IMG/VR virus record: IMGVR_UViG_3300038566_000026
Location: 1-46,703 of that record
DNA: 46,703 nt
Reading direction: 5' to 3' (one strand)
From: a virus
Position numbers and translations under genes: made by a program. The notes below the pieces were generated by a model. It was not told where the DNA came from. It did no database searches and worked only from the letters and a program-made list of their open reading frames with translations. Below are positions 7,294-15,330 of this stretch, in pieces; within the stretch, counting starts at the first letter, position 1, and each line of letters begins with the position of its first letter.

Positions 7294-7763
7294 TCACTTA
7301 TGCTATCAGCCCATTTTTGCAAGGCTTCTAATCTAGCAGCGTTAACTCGGCAGATAGCATAGTTGTCAGTGACTGTTACTAATGCGTCTACATCTGTTTT
7401 AGTTCTTCCGGAGGTGTCATCAGTTCCGGCGGTGGTTTCGGTATCTGAGGACACTCCCGTTGAATCATTGTGGATCCGCACCCAGTCATCAGAAAGATCA
7501 CACTTACCAGCGTCATCGCTTTGAACATATTTTATGACCTCTTTAGTTATAGTTCGTGTTTTAACTACTTGAGCAGCAGCTTTAGCAGCGTGTAGAGCAG
7601 AGATAGCGTCAGCCTTTTCTGTATTAAGTCTTTCTATCTCTATGGTATCTCTTGCTCGCTGAGCTTCTGCTTCAGCTATGTTTTCACCAATACGCCAACC
7701 ATTAACAGCCCATCCAGCAAGGAAAGCAGCTATCACGATAGCGATTTTAATATAATTCATCAT
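7290..7763 (-). CDS. Rz: i-spanin (Rz-like)
   Basis: A 157-residue inner-membrane spanin subunit. It has a single N-terminal transmembrane helix (residues 4-23, IKIAIVIAAFLAGWAVNGW), then a periplasmic coiled coil rich in Ala, Glu and Arg (residues 28-70). In the final lysis step it bridges to the lipoprotein partner and fuses inner and outer membranes. The partner Rz1 is encoded inside it in another frame (7388-7528). It overlaps the holin-like gene by four bases and closes the late operon. The identification rests on topology, size, position and the nested partner. Confidence 0.9.
   Translation of the reverse strand: MMNYIKIAIVIAAFLAGWAVNGWRIGENIAEAEAQRARDTIEIERLNTEKADAISALHAAKAAAQVVKTRTITKEVIKYVQSDDAGKCDLSDDWVRIHNDSTGVSSDTETTAGTDDTSGRTKTDVDALVTVTDNYAICRVNAARLEALQKWADSISD
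7388..7528 (-). CDS. Rz1: o-spanin lipoprotein (Rz1-like), nested in Rz
   Basis: A 46-residue lipoprotein read wholly within the Rz gene in another frame. The signal peptide MFKAMTLVSVIFLMTGC ends in a lipobox with Cys17 as the lipidated residue. The mature part is proline-rich (PQIPKPPPELMTPPEE), typical of Rz1 proteins. A GAGGT Shine-Dalgarno sequence lies eight bases upstream of the ATG at 7528, and the stop is at 7388. It anchors in the outer membrane inner leaflet and pairs with the i-spanin. It is below common ORF-length cut-offs and easy to miss. Confidence 0.93.
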   Translation of the reverse strand: MFKAMTLVSVIFLMTGCGSTMIQRECPQIPKPPPELMTPPEELKQM

Positions 7764-7954
7764 CTTTTAGCACCTGTATTCATATAGGCGAAAAGACCCA
7801 ATATAACAGCCCCGACAGTTAAGTTCGCAAACCATTGAGCGTCATCTGCCTGAATATTTGCTTTAGCCCAAAGATAGGCGTCTGTGCCGACCCATAAGAG
7901 CCAGCACAGAGCTATCCTTGGAAACACCCGATAGTCATTCAGGAGTTGGTGCAT
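7760..7954 (-). CDS. Holin-like two-helix membrane protein
   Basis: A 64-residue protein (MHQLLNDYRVFPR start) with two predicted transmembrane helices, about residues 14-30 (IALCWLLWVGTDAYLWA) and 43-58 (LTVGAVILGLFAYM), separated by a short polar loop. The C-terminus is basic. Its place between endolysin and spanins makes a holin or pinholin the likely role. The ATG at 7954 overlaps the endolysin stop (TAATG) and follows GTGGGG. A longer form starting at 7981 would lie inside the endolysin gene and is less likely. Confidence 0.75.
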   Translation of the reverse strand: MHQLLNDYRVFPRIALCWLLWVGTDAYLWAKANIQADDAQWFANLTVGAVILGLFAYMNTGAKR

Positions 7955-8493
7955 TATATCCCCACTCGGTTTCTTAACCAACCATATAGGAACGATTCGT
8001 CTTTTTCACGACGCTCACATAGCTCTATGTAGAATGAACCCTGTAGGCAATTTAACGCCTTACACATAGCCCGTTCTTCACGCAGTTCTAAATAGCTTGC
8101 TAGAGCGCTTATTGTTGCCGGACCGATATCACGGTCAACAACTATATCCCCATACAAGTCACCACCACGATTCAAAACATTCAAAGAACGCTGAAGGAAC
8201 TCAGCAGCTCTACCGACACCCATATTAACACCAGTATCTACGACTTCTTCAGCAATAGCTTCAGAAAGCTCTACCAGTTGATCGCCACATAGACTATCCC
8301 AGTATTGTTCTGAATAGATGTCAAACGCAAGCTCACGAGGTAAATCTACCATCGGTCCGTGATAACCGTTCTTACGAGCTACCTGTTCAGTGATACCAAA
8401 TTTGGTTTCACCGCCTGAGTCATCAGGATCATCCGCATAACCGCCTTCAACAGCTATGATTTTGTTAATGGTGTTTTCTTTTAACGATCCCAT
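7954..8493 (-). CDS. Endolysin, glycoside hydrolase family 108
   Basis: A 179-residue GH108 (ZliS-type) lysozyme. The catalytic Glu16 is in IAVEGGYADDPDDSGGETKFGIT, the family signature. The C-terminal part (GDIVVDRDIGPATISAL) matches the peptidoglycan-binding domain 3 that follows GH108. It cleaves the glycan backbone of peptidoglycan at lysis. There is no signal peptide, so release depends on the adjacent holin-like protein. The ATG at 8493 lies inside the end of the upstream gene, eight bases after GGAG. Confidence 0.93.
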   Translation of the reverse strand: MGSLKENTINKIIAVEGGYADDPDDSGGETKFGITEQVARKNGYHGPMVDLPRELAFDIYSEQYWDSLCGDQLVELSEAIAEEVVDTGVNMGVGRAAEFLQRSLNVLNRGGDLYGDIVVDRDIGPATISALASYLELREERAMCKALNCLQGSFYIELCERREKDESFLYGWLRNRVGI

Positions 8494-8927
8494 ATCTTAT
8501 ACTCCATTTCAATACCGACTGCGTCGTAACTCGCATCGTCAGGACTAAAGGCACAAGAGTGATGAGTGTACTTAGCATTCGTACGGAACTTACCATCTTC
8601 TGATTCGTAGATGTTACCTCGCAATCCAAGATTACTGGTGGTATGACTATCTGGACCAGAGTCTTCACATTGAGGGCTTTGGTTCTTGGTATAATCAAGA
8701 CCAGCGTAAACAGAAGCATCGTTAAAGTAAGTACCTGAGCATCCAGGTAGAATCACAAGCACCATAGCAAACACGACTGCGATCACAATACCCTTCAGCA
8801 CACCTAAACCATCGTCACTCTTAAAGTAAGATTTAATTTCAGAAAAACTCTTACCTCTGAATGACCATAAGAACCAAACAACTAATGATACTATCAACGC
8901 CAACACATACTCTAAAGAACTAGACAT
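8481..8927 (-). CDS. Membrane/lipoprotein-like protein of lysis region, unknown
   Basis: A 148-residue protein with two hydrophobic helices (residues 5-23 and 41-61). The second ends in ILPGC, a lipobox-like sequence (Cys63). The remaining 85 residues are a beta-rich extracytoplasmic domain with paired cysteines and motifs such as AGLDYTKN, TSNLGLRGN, KYTHHSCAF and VGIEMEYKIW, looking like a small barrel or sandwich. The start at 8927 follows AGGAGG; an ATG at 8987 overlaps the neighbouring gene and lacks such a site. It lies directly upstream of the endolysin, so a role in lysis or superinfection control is possible but unproven. Confidence 0.7.
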   Translation of the reverse strand: MSSSLEYVLALIVSLVVWFLWSFRGKSFSEIKSYFKSDDGLGVLKGIVIAVVFAMVLVILPGCSGTYFNDASVYAGLDYTKNQSPQCEDSGPDSHTTSNLGLRGNIYESEDGKFRTNAKYTHHSCAFSPDDASYDAVGIEMEYKIWDR

Positions 8928-8940
8928 ACCTCGCCTCCTA

Positions 8941-9303
8941 TTAAAAGAAACTAGCTCGGAATGGAACCCAGACAGCTTCGAACGCATCGATGTTATCGTT
9001 ACTAAGTGTCAACACATTACCATTTTTGAATTCAAAGTTGGTGGTTTGACCTGCACGAATCCACTCTTTAGTTGAAGCTAATCCCCACATATCTTCAGAA
9101 GTAGCCGAGCACATAATACCTTCGAACTCAACACCTTCTAACTTCAATTCTTCTTTGGTCGGTTCCGGAACCGTATAGGGCAATATTTCGGCTTCCCCAT
9201 TTGCTTCCAATTCCAAAGCGTATTCATATAACCTATGTCCTATTGGAATGGTCGTTCCTTCACAATACAAACTTCCATCTTCTAAAGTTCTATAAGTTTT
9301 CAT
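8941..9303 (-). CDS. Tail-fibre-associated protein, DUF4376-like
   Basis: A 120-residue protein immediately downstream of the tail fibre. It opens with MKTYRTLEDGSLYCEG. The C-terminal part (FEFKNGNVLTLSNDNIDAF) resembles DUF4376-type domains found in tail-fibre assembly or accessory proteins. The ATG at 9303 has GGAG seven bases upstream, and the fibre stop lies inside that leader. A likely role is chaperone or partner of the fibre, inferred from position. It could instead be a small structural adhesin. Confidence 0.6.
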   Translation of the reverse strand: MKTYRTLEDGSLYCEGTTIPIGHRLYEYALELEANGEAEILPYTVPEPTKEELKLEGVEFEGIMCSATSEDMWGLASTKEWIRAGQTTNFEFKNGNVLTLSNDNIDAFEAVWVPFRASFF

Positions 9304-9304
9304 A

Positions 9305-10648
9305 TTATAACTCCGCATCTAATAAAAATGAACCTGAAACCCCTACTTTCCAGCCAATACCATCTCCTGCCGAAAGTCCAGCAACCACATTAACCCGCAT
9401 AGCTACAATCTTAGTGCTTAAATATGTATGAGTAGGTTCAAGAACAGCAGAAGTCATATTGACTCCCGAAGTAGTTCTAGCAACAATAAAATTAGCAGCA
9501 GTAACTATAGTAGACGCAGGGGGAACACGCATTTCAGTTTCTAACGGGACATATATTGTACCATTGGTTGAAGACCTCGCCCATCCTGTACCTATAGCTT
9601 CTTCTGCAGTGTAAACTACGGCGTATCGTTTACACTGCGATAGAACAAGACTAGTATCTAAATACTCAAATTCAGTTGCGAATTCACCATTTTCTAATTG
9701 AATGTCATCCACTTGAAAATGGTCATTGCTGTCTGATGAGTTTACCGCTGCATGATCGTAGTACACCTGAACTGCTAGTTGGGTGGTATTAGTAGGTACT
9801 ACAACAGTAGAAGTAAATTCTTCCTTAATAGAAGAAGTAGAAACTGTTAGGTCTTCATCTATTAGTATGGTTTCACCTGAAAATGGCGAATGACCTCTAC
9901 GGCTTTCTGTACCTGTTCCGGCAAATACACGAACTTTAAAATTGTCTGCATTTAAAGAAGAACCTTCGATATGACTTAAAGAGACTGTTATCTTTTTACC
10001 TAAATGCTGTTGAATGTTTTGAGTTTCATAAGCCTGCTCAAAAATATAATCTGTACCATTGCCGAATCCACTATCTACGATAACTTGAGCTCCAAAGGTA
10101 GACTCATTGGCTGCGTTCACTTGTAAGTAACGGAACCCGATATTACCTGCTGCTGCTTGTACATAAAAACGGTCAGCGACATAGTTTACAGAAGTAGTGG
10201 TTACTAGCCCACTGGTTATACCGTACTGCCATATATCAAAATTACCATTAATCAGGCTATTTTTTCTACCTGATTTAAGCTCTACTTTTTCAGAAGGAGT
10301 TAAGGCAAAAGCAGCGCTAAGTAATTGCCACTCAGTAGGTGAAGCAGAAGGTTCATCCCCTTGGTTAGTCGCTACCAAAGAAACATAAACTTCATCATCA
10401 ACAGTTGATCTAGCCCAACCGCCTAAAGGATATTCGGTATCTGTATCCCATTGCATGATACCGAATTCATTGGCGTGTGCTAAACCTTGAGTGAATAGTT
10501 GTTGAAGAAAGTTGAAGTTTTCAAAAGGTGGGATTTCTGCTTCCCATCCGGATGCGAACTTACCTGGAACGGTAACATCAGGATCTTCAATATTACCTCC
10601 AGGAGCTCCCGAAGCCCATACCCTTGTCAAATCAGGTTTTGTAGTCAT
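9305..10648 (-). CDS. Tail fibre / receptor-binding protein
   Basis: A 447-residue protein following the DUF2612 baseplate gene. The N-terminal 110 residues (PDLTRVWASGAPGGNIEDPD through YVSLVATNQGDEP) form a virion-attachment region common to fibre proteins. From residue 130 the RKNSLINGNFDIWQYG...ADRFY motif opens a carbohydrate-binding-module-like beta-sandwich. The C-terminal third is a second beta-rich domain with a glycine-rich SAGDGIG turn. It should recognise the host surface. Fibre specificity usually varies among strains, so this is a likely host-range determinant. Confidence 0.85.
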   Translation of the reverse strand: MTTKPDLTRVWASGAPGGNIEDPDVTVPGKFASGWEAEIPPFENFNFLQQLFTQGLAHANEFGIMQWDTDTEYPLGGWARSTVDDEVYVSLVATNQGDEPSASPTEWQLLSAAFALTPSEKVELKSGRKNSLINGNFDIWQYGITSGLVTTTSVNYVADRFYVQAAAGNIGFRYLQVNAANESTFGAQVIVDSGFGNGTDYIFEQAYETQNIQQHLGKKITVSLSHIEGSSLNADNFKVRVFAGTGTESRRGHSPFSGETILIDEDLTVSTSSIKEEFTSTVVVPTNTTQLAVQVYYDHAAVNSSDSNDHFQVDDIQLENGEFATEFEYLDTSLVLSQCKRYAVVYTAEEAIGTGWARSSTNGTIYVPLETEMRVPPASTIVTAANFIVARTTSGVNMTSAVLEPTHTYLSTKIVAMRVNVVAGLSAGDGIGWKVGVSGSFLLDAEL

Positions 10649-10659
10649 TACTTATATCC

Positions 10660-11364
10660 TCAAGATATTATAGATGAAAATTTCCCACCAATAGATGGAT
10701 CGTTTACTGAGCCGAAGCCCTTGCTGGTGGGAATACCACCGAAACCAAATGCAGAATCAGCTTCGTATTCTTGATACGAAACGCCTACAGCCGCAACCTT
10801 TGGAACTAAATCTGTATTCAATAAAAAGGCTTTTTCATTAGCTGTTAAGATTCTACCGAATTGAACTGTATAGTGCATAGCGCCGTCTATAATTACAATC
10901 TGTTCAACTTCAAATAGGAATTTCAAAAATGAAAGTAGCTCAGGTAGAGCGGGTATTATAGAATTTTTAACAATTCTAGCTCGTATATAAACCCTATATT
11001 CATCATCTGTTAATCTTCTATTACCTGTTGTAGACTCTTCTTTATTTCTAAACCTACCTCCTATACTAGGGTCGCTAACACTACCAAACGATTGAGATCC
11101 TGGATTAGGACTAAAACCAAAATATGAAAGAATAGCGGCATCAACTAATATACGAGGTTGACCAACAATAGCTCCAATGATATCTAATTGAATGCCTTCA
11201 GCAGTATCTATCCACCTTTTGTTCAATAGGTCTTGAAAAACTTCTTCTAAGTTATCTGCTTCAACAAGCAATGCTTTCAGATAGTTTATTAAGTTGGTAG
11301 CTTCTCTAAATTGAGTAGCAAGCCTGCTTTCGGCTAGATCTTTATGGTTTATAAGTTCAGCCAT
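10660..11364 (-). CDS. Baseplate protein, DUF2612 (tail protein I-like)
   Basis: A 234-residue DUF2612 protein, the equivalent of P2 gpI, linking the baseplate wedge to fibres. It has the early helical core WIDTAEGIQLDIIGAIVGQPR. The glycine-rich loop FGSVSDPSIGGRF near residue 92 is repeated almost exactly as FGSVNDPSIGGKF at the C-terminus, so the protein carries two copies of this element. The start overlaps the baseplate J stop. Position between J and fibre supports the call. Confidence 0.85.
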   Translation of the reverse strand: MAELINHKDLAESRLATQFREATNLINYLKALLVEADNLEEVFQDLLNKRWIDTAEGIQLDIIGAIVGQPRILVDAAILSYFGFSPNPGSQSFGSVSDPSIGGRFRNKEESTTGNRRLTDDEYRVYIRARIVKNSIIPALPELLSFLKFLFEVEQIVIIDGAMHYTVQFGRILTANEKAFLLNTDLVPKVAAVGVSYQEYEADSAFGFGGIPTSKGFGSVNDPSIGGKFSSIIS

Positions 11365-12542
11365 TATGAATTCACCGTTATATTTGCAATTACGAATTGA
11401 GATGTTTCATCAACAGCAATAGGAATATCAGCAGTTTGGTCAGCAGGAAAACTAGTCTTAATAAACATACTATCTACAGTATGTCCCTGAATAGTATTGA
11501 TAGGGGTGTATATTTCAGAATGAATTACATCGTCCCCTAAAAAGAAACCCCTACCTGTTATTAGATTGCCTTCAGCGTAGTCGATAATAGCTTGTTTTAT
11601 TTGATCATCTCCGTCTACAGGGTAATCTGAGAAAGTAGTTAAATTTACTTCCACATAAATCGCAATCTCAGTTGGTCTAGAAAAAGATACATCGTGAGGT
11701 ATACTTTGGTCATCATTAACCTGCACAGTTGTTGATCCAAAAGGAGTTGCTCCTAAGGTCTTCTTCAAAAATATAGCTTCGCCTATGTCCTGATCATCCC
11801 CGCCAACTACTATAACATGCACAGAGTGAGCAGGTAATCCGTTTGCATCCGGACCAGTATTTGTATCGTTTTCCAATACTGTTGTCTGAGTAACACCAGC
11901 TACAGACCTAACCTCAGCAAAAATAGCATCTATTATTGCCTGAGCATCACGGGCTACAGATTGTTCCCTTCTAGCTCTAAAGTCAACATCAGATTCTTCA
12001 TTAGTACCTACCAAGGCGTCGGCTAAATTGGTAACACTGTCCCATCCTGTTATCGGAGTATCTATAACAGTTAGTGTTCCTACTAGTGCAGAAATAGGTC
12101 CGGTAACTACTGCTGAAGCTATGACAGTTATAGATCCACTAACAGGTATAGTTACTTCTGATTCTGTAGAAAACTGAACATTAGTATCAGAAGTAGATAT
12201 CAGGCTACCTAAAGGGATAACTGTACTTTGAGTTCCTGAAATAGTTAAAACTGCTGAGGAACTTGTGGCTGGTAAACGAGTTATACCGTTCAACTCATAA
12301 AGGTTGTCTTGAGTAATACCTGTTACAGCAGAAGGATTAAAAGCATTGTATGATTCTTCTGCTATTTCCCATAGGTTAGCATTTGATTCTGATATAGTTC
12401 CGTTTATCTGACCATCTGGTGATTCAGGCGATACATTAAAGTTCTCACCAAATATACTTTGGACTTCGGAATTGAGTTCTTCTAATAATTGGTCTAAACG
12501 CTTACGCTTAAACCCTGTTTCTGTTACGCCAAAGTCAGCCAT
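11364..12542 (-). CDS. Baseplate J-like protein
   Basis: A 392-residue wedge protein of the Baseplate_J family. It has the NVSPESPDGQINGTISE N-terminal segment, the LPATSSSAVLTISGT domain, the TNEESDVDFRARREQSVARDA motif near residue 180 and a C-terminal QIKQAIIDYAEGNLITG helix region. It builds the ring around the central hub that triggers sheath contraction. It overlaps the gp25-like gene by eight bases, so the two are translated together, as in Mu- and P2-type baseplate modules. Confidence 0.93.
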   Translation of the reverse strand: MADFGVTETGFKRKRLDQLLEELNSEVQSIFGENFNVSPESPDGQINGTISESNANLWEIAEESYNAFNPSAVTGITQDNLYELNGITRLPATSSSAVLTISGTQSTVIPLGSLISTSDTNVQFSTESEVTIPVSGSITVIASAVVTGPISALVGTLTVIDTPITGWDSVTNLADALVGTNEESDVDFRARREQSVARDAQAIIDAIFAEVRSVAGVTQTTVLENDTNTGPDANGLPAHSVHVIVVGGDDQDIGEAIFLKKTLGATPFGSTTVQVNDDQSIPHDVSFSRPTEIAIYVEVNLTTFSDYPVDGDDQIKQAIIDYAEGNLITGRGFFLGDDVIHSEIYTPINTIQGHTVDSMFIKTSFPADQTADIPIAVDETSQFVIANITVNS

Positions 12543-12900
12543 TGATAGTCACCTTTTCTTGATCTAATGTGCCGTATATAGTCTCTGCTGAGAAAGATAC
12601 AGTTAGTCTTCTTGTGGAATTACCTTCATATTCCATGGCGAACTGTGTCAGTCTTTCGACTCCGGGCGTGTTTAGTATTCTAGATTTAAATATGGATTCT
12701 ATGTTAGCCAAGTTCGCAGGCTTTGTAAATATTTCTTGGAAATAAGGAGTACCAGCTTGTAAATCTAAAAACCATTCTTCCATATAGAATAACAATCTTG
12801 TCCGAACGTGCTGAACAGTTTCAGCACCTTCAGATACAAGCTTTAATTGACCGTTTTCTACGATAAGATCATTGTTTGAATCTAACGCTCTACCGATCAT
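12535..12900 (-). CDS. Baseplate wedge gp25/W-like sheath initiator
   Basis: A 121-residue protein of the gp25/gpW-like group (contractile sheath initiator). Typical features are the VQHVRTRLLFYMEEWFLDLQAGTPYFQEIF region (residues 30-60) and the helix of ILNTPGVERL near residue 95. It sits at the sheath-baseplate interface and seeds sheath polymerisation. It overlaps the spike gene by four bases and baseplate J by eight. Confidence 0.88.
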   Translation of the reverse strand: MIGRALDSNNDLIVENGQLKLVSEGAETVQHVRTRLLFYMEEWFLDLQAGTPYFQEIFTKPANLANIESIFKSRILNTPGVERLTQFAMEYEGNSTRRLTVSFSAETIYGTLDQEKVTING

Positions 12901-13550
12901 GATTGAGGTCCTCCTGTAGGTTGTTCTGAATTACCTCCTGAATCATTGGGTTGATCATGGAAGTGAGTATCAAATATGACGCCGTTAATATTGAACTTTC
13001 CGTCAGCCTGTAGTTCTACAAATCCTGATGAGTTCTCCATTCGTATTCCGTTATCATCCTTAATAGAAAACGAAGCATTCCCATCGTCCTTTTTAATTTG
13101 AACGCTAGTGGTGCTATAGTTTGGAACTGCATTGGGTTTTGATGAAAGACCGACAGTCGCTGTAGCATCTGACAAAGAATGAAAGCGTCTATCTAACGGT
13201 TCTTTAACCTCACCTGTTCTATACCAATTATCTATAGACCGTTCACAAAATTCCAATAGACATTCATCTCCCTTTTTAACAGGGAATGTCATAGAGTAAC
13301 CACCTCCCCTCGGGAAGTGAACAGGCACGTTAATCAATATTGGTAAATCGACAGGCGTCAGTATCTCGACATCTTCTTCAGTAGTTTTAAATATTCTTTT
13401 GACAGCAGGTTGAACTGAAGCTGTTTGAGAAACAGCATCAAAACTCTGGATTATTCCAGGCATTGAAGTATGTAGTTCTTTAAGTCTGTTTTCTATACCT
13501 TGTTTTATATTTGCTGACAAGGTTGCTAACTGGCTAGATTTATCAGACAT
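12897..13550 (-). CDS. Baseplate spike, Gp138-type
   Basis: A 217-residue spike protein. The Gp138 N-terminal OB-like domain (residues 30-135) includes the YSMTFPVKKGDECLLEFCERSIDNWY segment. It is followed by a beta-prism region with repeats such as VQIKKDDGNASFSIKDDNG. Near the C-terminus FDTHFH provides an HxH motif, the metal-binding tip motif of P2/phi92-type spikes that pierces the outer membrane. A Gly/Asn/Pro-rich tail follows. It overlaps both neighbours by a few bases. Confidence 0.9.
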   Translation of the reverse strand: MSDKSSQLATLSANIKQGIENRLKELHTSMPGIIQSFDAVSQTASVQPAVKRIFKTTEEDVEILTPVDLPILINVPVHFPRGGGYSMTFPVKKGDECLLEFCERSIDNWYRTGEVKEPLDRRFHSLSDATATVGLSSKPNAVPNYSTTSVQIKKDDGNASFSIKDDNGIRMENSSGFVELQADGKFNINGVIFDTHFHDQPNDSGGNSEQPTGGPQS

Positions 13551-14424
13551 TGAGTATCCTCCCTTTCACAGATGATAGCCAATCTCCTTCTCTAGAATCA
13601 CCCCTAAAAGTAACTTCTTGAACTTTATAGTTACCTTCAGCAGAAGTTCTTTTTATATCTCTGAAAAACAAATTGCCCAACTGTATATCAGCGTTTATGG
13701 ATTCTATTCTGAAAGCACTATTGGGAACCAATCTAGGATTCAACAGAGTAGTTACGTCTGCGCCTATTTCAGTTACGGTCGGTGACCCTATCATACCTGT
13801 AGCGGCATTTACCAACACTGCTTCATTACCTTGTAACGGAGATTCAACAGGAGTTATTATTACCTCGCCGTCTTGTATGTTCCAATTAAAACCATACTCA
13901 TCTGCAAAATTATCAAGTATATCTTTAGAAGTGCCTGATAAGGTTTGCCCTCTAAGCTTGTTAGCTACGTTTGGAATACCGTCAATAACACCTACCGTCA
14001 CTTCTTTAAATGTAGCTAAGACTTCTTCTATAGCTTTGCTGATAGTAATATTTTCAGTAAATGTTTTGTTGAAAGTTGCGTTCTGCCAATCTCGTTCACC
14101 ATCGCCTGCATAAATAGTTATTAGGCGGTCAACTCCTACCTTAGTTTGAAAAACATTCCTAACTTCACCTTTAAACAGTAAGCGGCTATTTCCTTCATAA
14201 CCTGCATTGAATACCAGCTTGGTGAACTTTTTCTGAAGTGAAGATAATGTGTCTTGATTAGGATTGTATATGACTATCTTAGCTAAGTTTGGAAAACTCA
14301 AAACGCTTTTAGTTATTTCGAAATTAACCCTCAGCTCTCTTATTATTCTAGATTCACCGTCAGTAGGTATGATGGTCAAATCATAGACTCTTTTATATTG
14401 TCTAGCCACCAGATACCTCCTCAT
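13543..14424 (-). CDS. Baseplate hub protein (gp27/gp44-like)
   Basis: A 293-residue hub protein of the Mu gp44/T4 gp27 type that joins the tube to the spike. The N-terminal strand-rich domain (LTIIPTDGESRIIRELRVNFEI) and a second domain with SGTSKDILDNFADEYGFNWNIQDGEV (near residue 165) fit hub proteins of small contractile phages. It lies between the plug and spike genes, where a hub is expected. The start overlaps the plug gene by 23 bases. Confidence 0.82.
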   Translation of the reverse strand: MRRYLVARQYKRVYDLTIIPTDGESRIIRELRVNFEITKSVLSFPNLAKIVIYNPNQDTLSSLQKKFTKLVFNAGYEGNSRLLFKGEVRNVFQTKVGVDRLITIYAGDGERDWQNATFNKTFTENITISKAIEEVLATFKEVTVGVIDGIPNVANKLRGQTLSGTSKDILDNFADEYGFNWNIQDGEVIITPVESPLQGNEAVLVNAATGMIGSPTVTEIGADVTTLLNPRLVPNSAFRIESINADIQLGNLFFRDIKRTSAEGNYKVQEVTFRGDSREGDWLSSVKGRILNV

Positions 14425-14716
14425 CTGTCAGTATGAATAATTTGGCAGAAGTTCCCAAATTAGATTTATTTGGATCAAGTCTAGGATTATCTAAATTTAC
14501 AACATAAGCGTTAGAAATAGGAATATTGTATTGGGAAAATATATCTACTCCGCCTAACAGATTGACTCCTGAAACAATATCTACACCTGACTGAGATAAA
14601 GACAGACTCCATATACCTGTTCTAGAACTTAGTTTTACCCTAGCATCATAAGTATTACCTTCCAAGGTAATAGAAAAGATTTGCTCAGGGTTAGAATTTA
14701 AAGGAACCTCTATCAT
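14402..14716 (-). CDS. Baseplate plug protein (Pam3 gp18-like)
   Basis: A 104-residue all-beta protein (MIEVPLNSNPEQIFSITLEG start) with DARVKLSSRTGIWSLSLS and the GVNLLGGVDIFSQYN loop. It resembles the small plug/dome proteins of simple contractile baseplates such as cyanophage Pam3 gp18. The ATG at 14716 overlaps the upstream stop (TAATG) with AGGTGG just before it; a TTG-initiated extension of five residues is less likely. Confidence 0.78.
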   Translation of the reverse strand: MIEVPLNSNPEQIFSITLEGNTYDARVKLSSRTGIWSLSLSQSGVDIVSGVNLLGGVDIFSQYNIPISNAYVVNLDNPRLDPNKSNLGTSAKLFILTDEEVSGG

Positions 14717-15330
14717 TATCCACCTACCCAATCTATTACTGATTTCAATACGGAAGAACTTGTAGACGAATTAGGAGTTACTGGTTCCTGTCTACCTTTT
14801 TGTTCTGCAGACGAAGCCTGTTCCCTAGCTGAACCTTCTTCCAATTGAGCAGGTTCCAACTGTACGATTTCAGACTCAGTTATAAGAGCTTCTTCAAATG
14901 TCATATTCATAGCTACTATCCTGGAAGAATCTTTATCCTGAACAGTATTTAAAGAAGTCAATATCATATCTTCATATAAAACTAACTTAGTCTGTAAATC
15001 TATAGGTTCTCTTAACTCCATAATTTGAATCATAGCGTTATAGGCGGCATTACTTCTTGTCAAGTTATCAGCCGTTGAAGAACCAAATAAACCAGTGACC
15101 AAATCTATAATTTGACCAAATGCCGCTAGACCTAAAGGTGTGTCAGAGACTTGAGCTACTACGTTTACAATTTTAGGTTCTATTATAACGTGATCTGTTA
15201 TGTCTGCTCCTAACTCAATAGGGTTTTTAGTCATCCTAGCAGTATTGTTATGACCTTCACTAAGAACAGCGTCTAATTCTATACCACCTATGGATTTCTT
15301 AGTTCTTACAAATAAGTTTTCAAAAGCCAT
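14716..15330 (-). CDS. Dit-like distal tail/baseplate protein
   Basis: A 204-residue protein directly after the tape measure. Residues 10-140 (IELDAVLSEGHNNTARMTKNPIELG, VAQVSD, VLYEDMILTSLN) match the Dit-like N-terminal domain of contractile phages. The last 50 residues are Gln/Glu/Ser-rich and disordered, ending with a helix. It would form the ring between tube and hub. It overlaps the tape-measure stop by one base. Confidence 0.8.
   Translation of the reverse strand: MAFENLFVRTKKSIGGIELDAVLSEGHNNTARMTKNPIELGADITDHVIIEPKIVNVVAQVSDTPLGLAAFGQIIDLVTGLFGSSTADNLTRSNAAYNAMIQIMELREPIDLQTKLVLYEDMILTSLNTVQDKDSSRIVAMNMTFEEALITESEIVQLEPAQLEEGSAREQASSAEQKGRQEPVTPNSSTSSSVLKSVIDWVGG

Noticed and set aside
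7954-7981. Longer holin-like start at 7981
   Set aside because: It lies inside the endolysin gene, while the ATG at 7954 overlaps the stop and has a good GTGGGG site.
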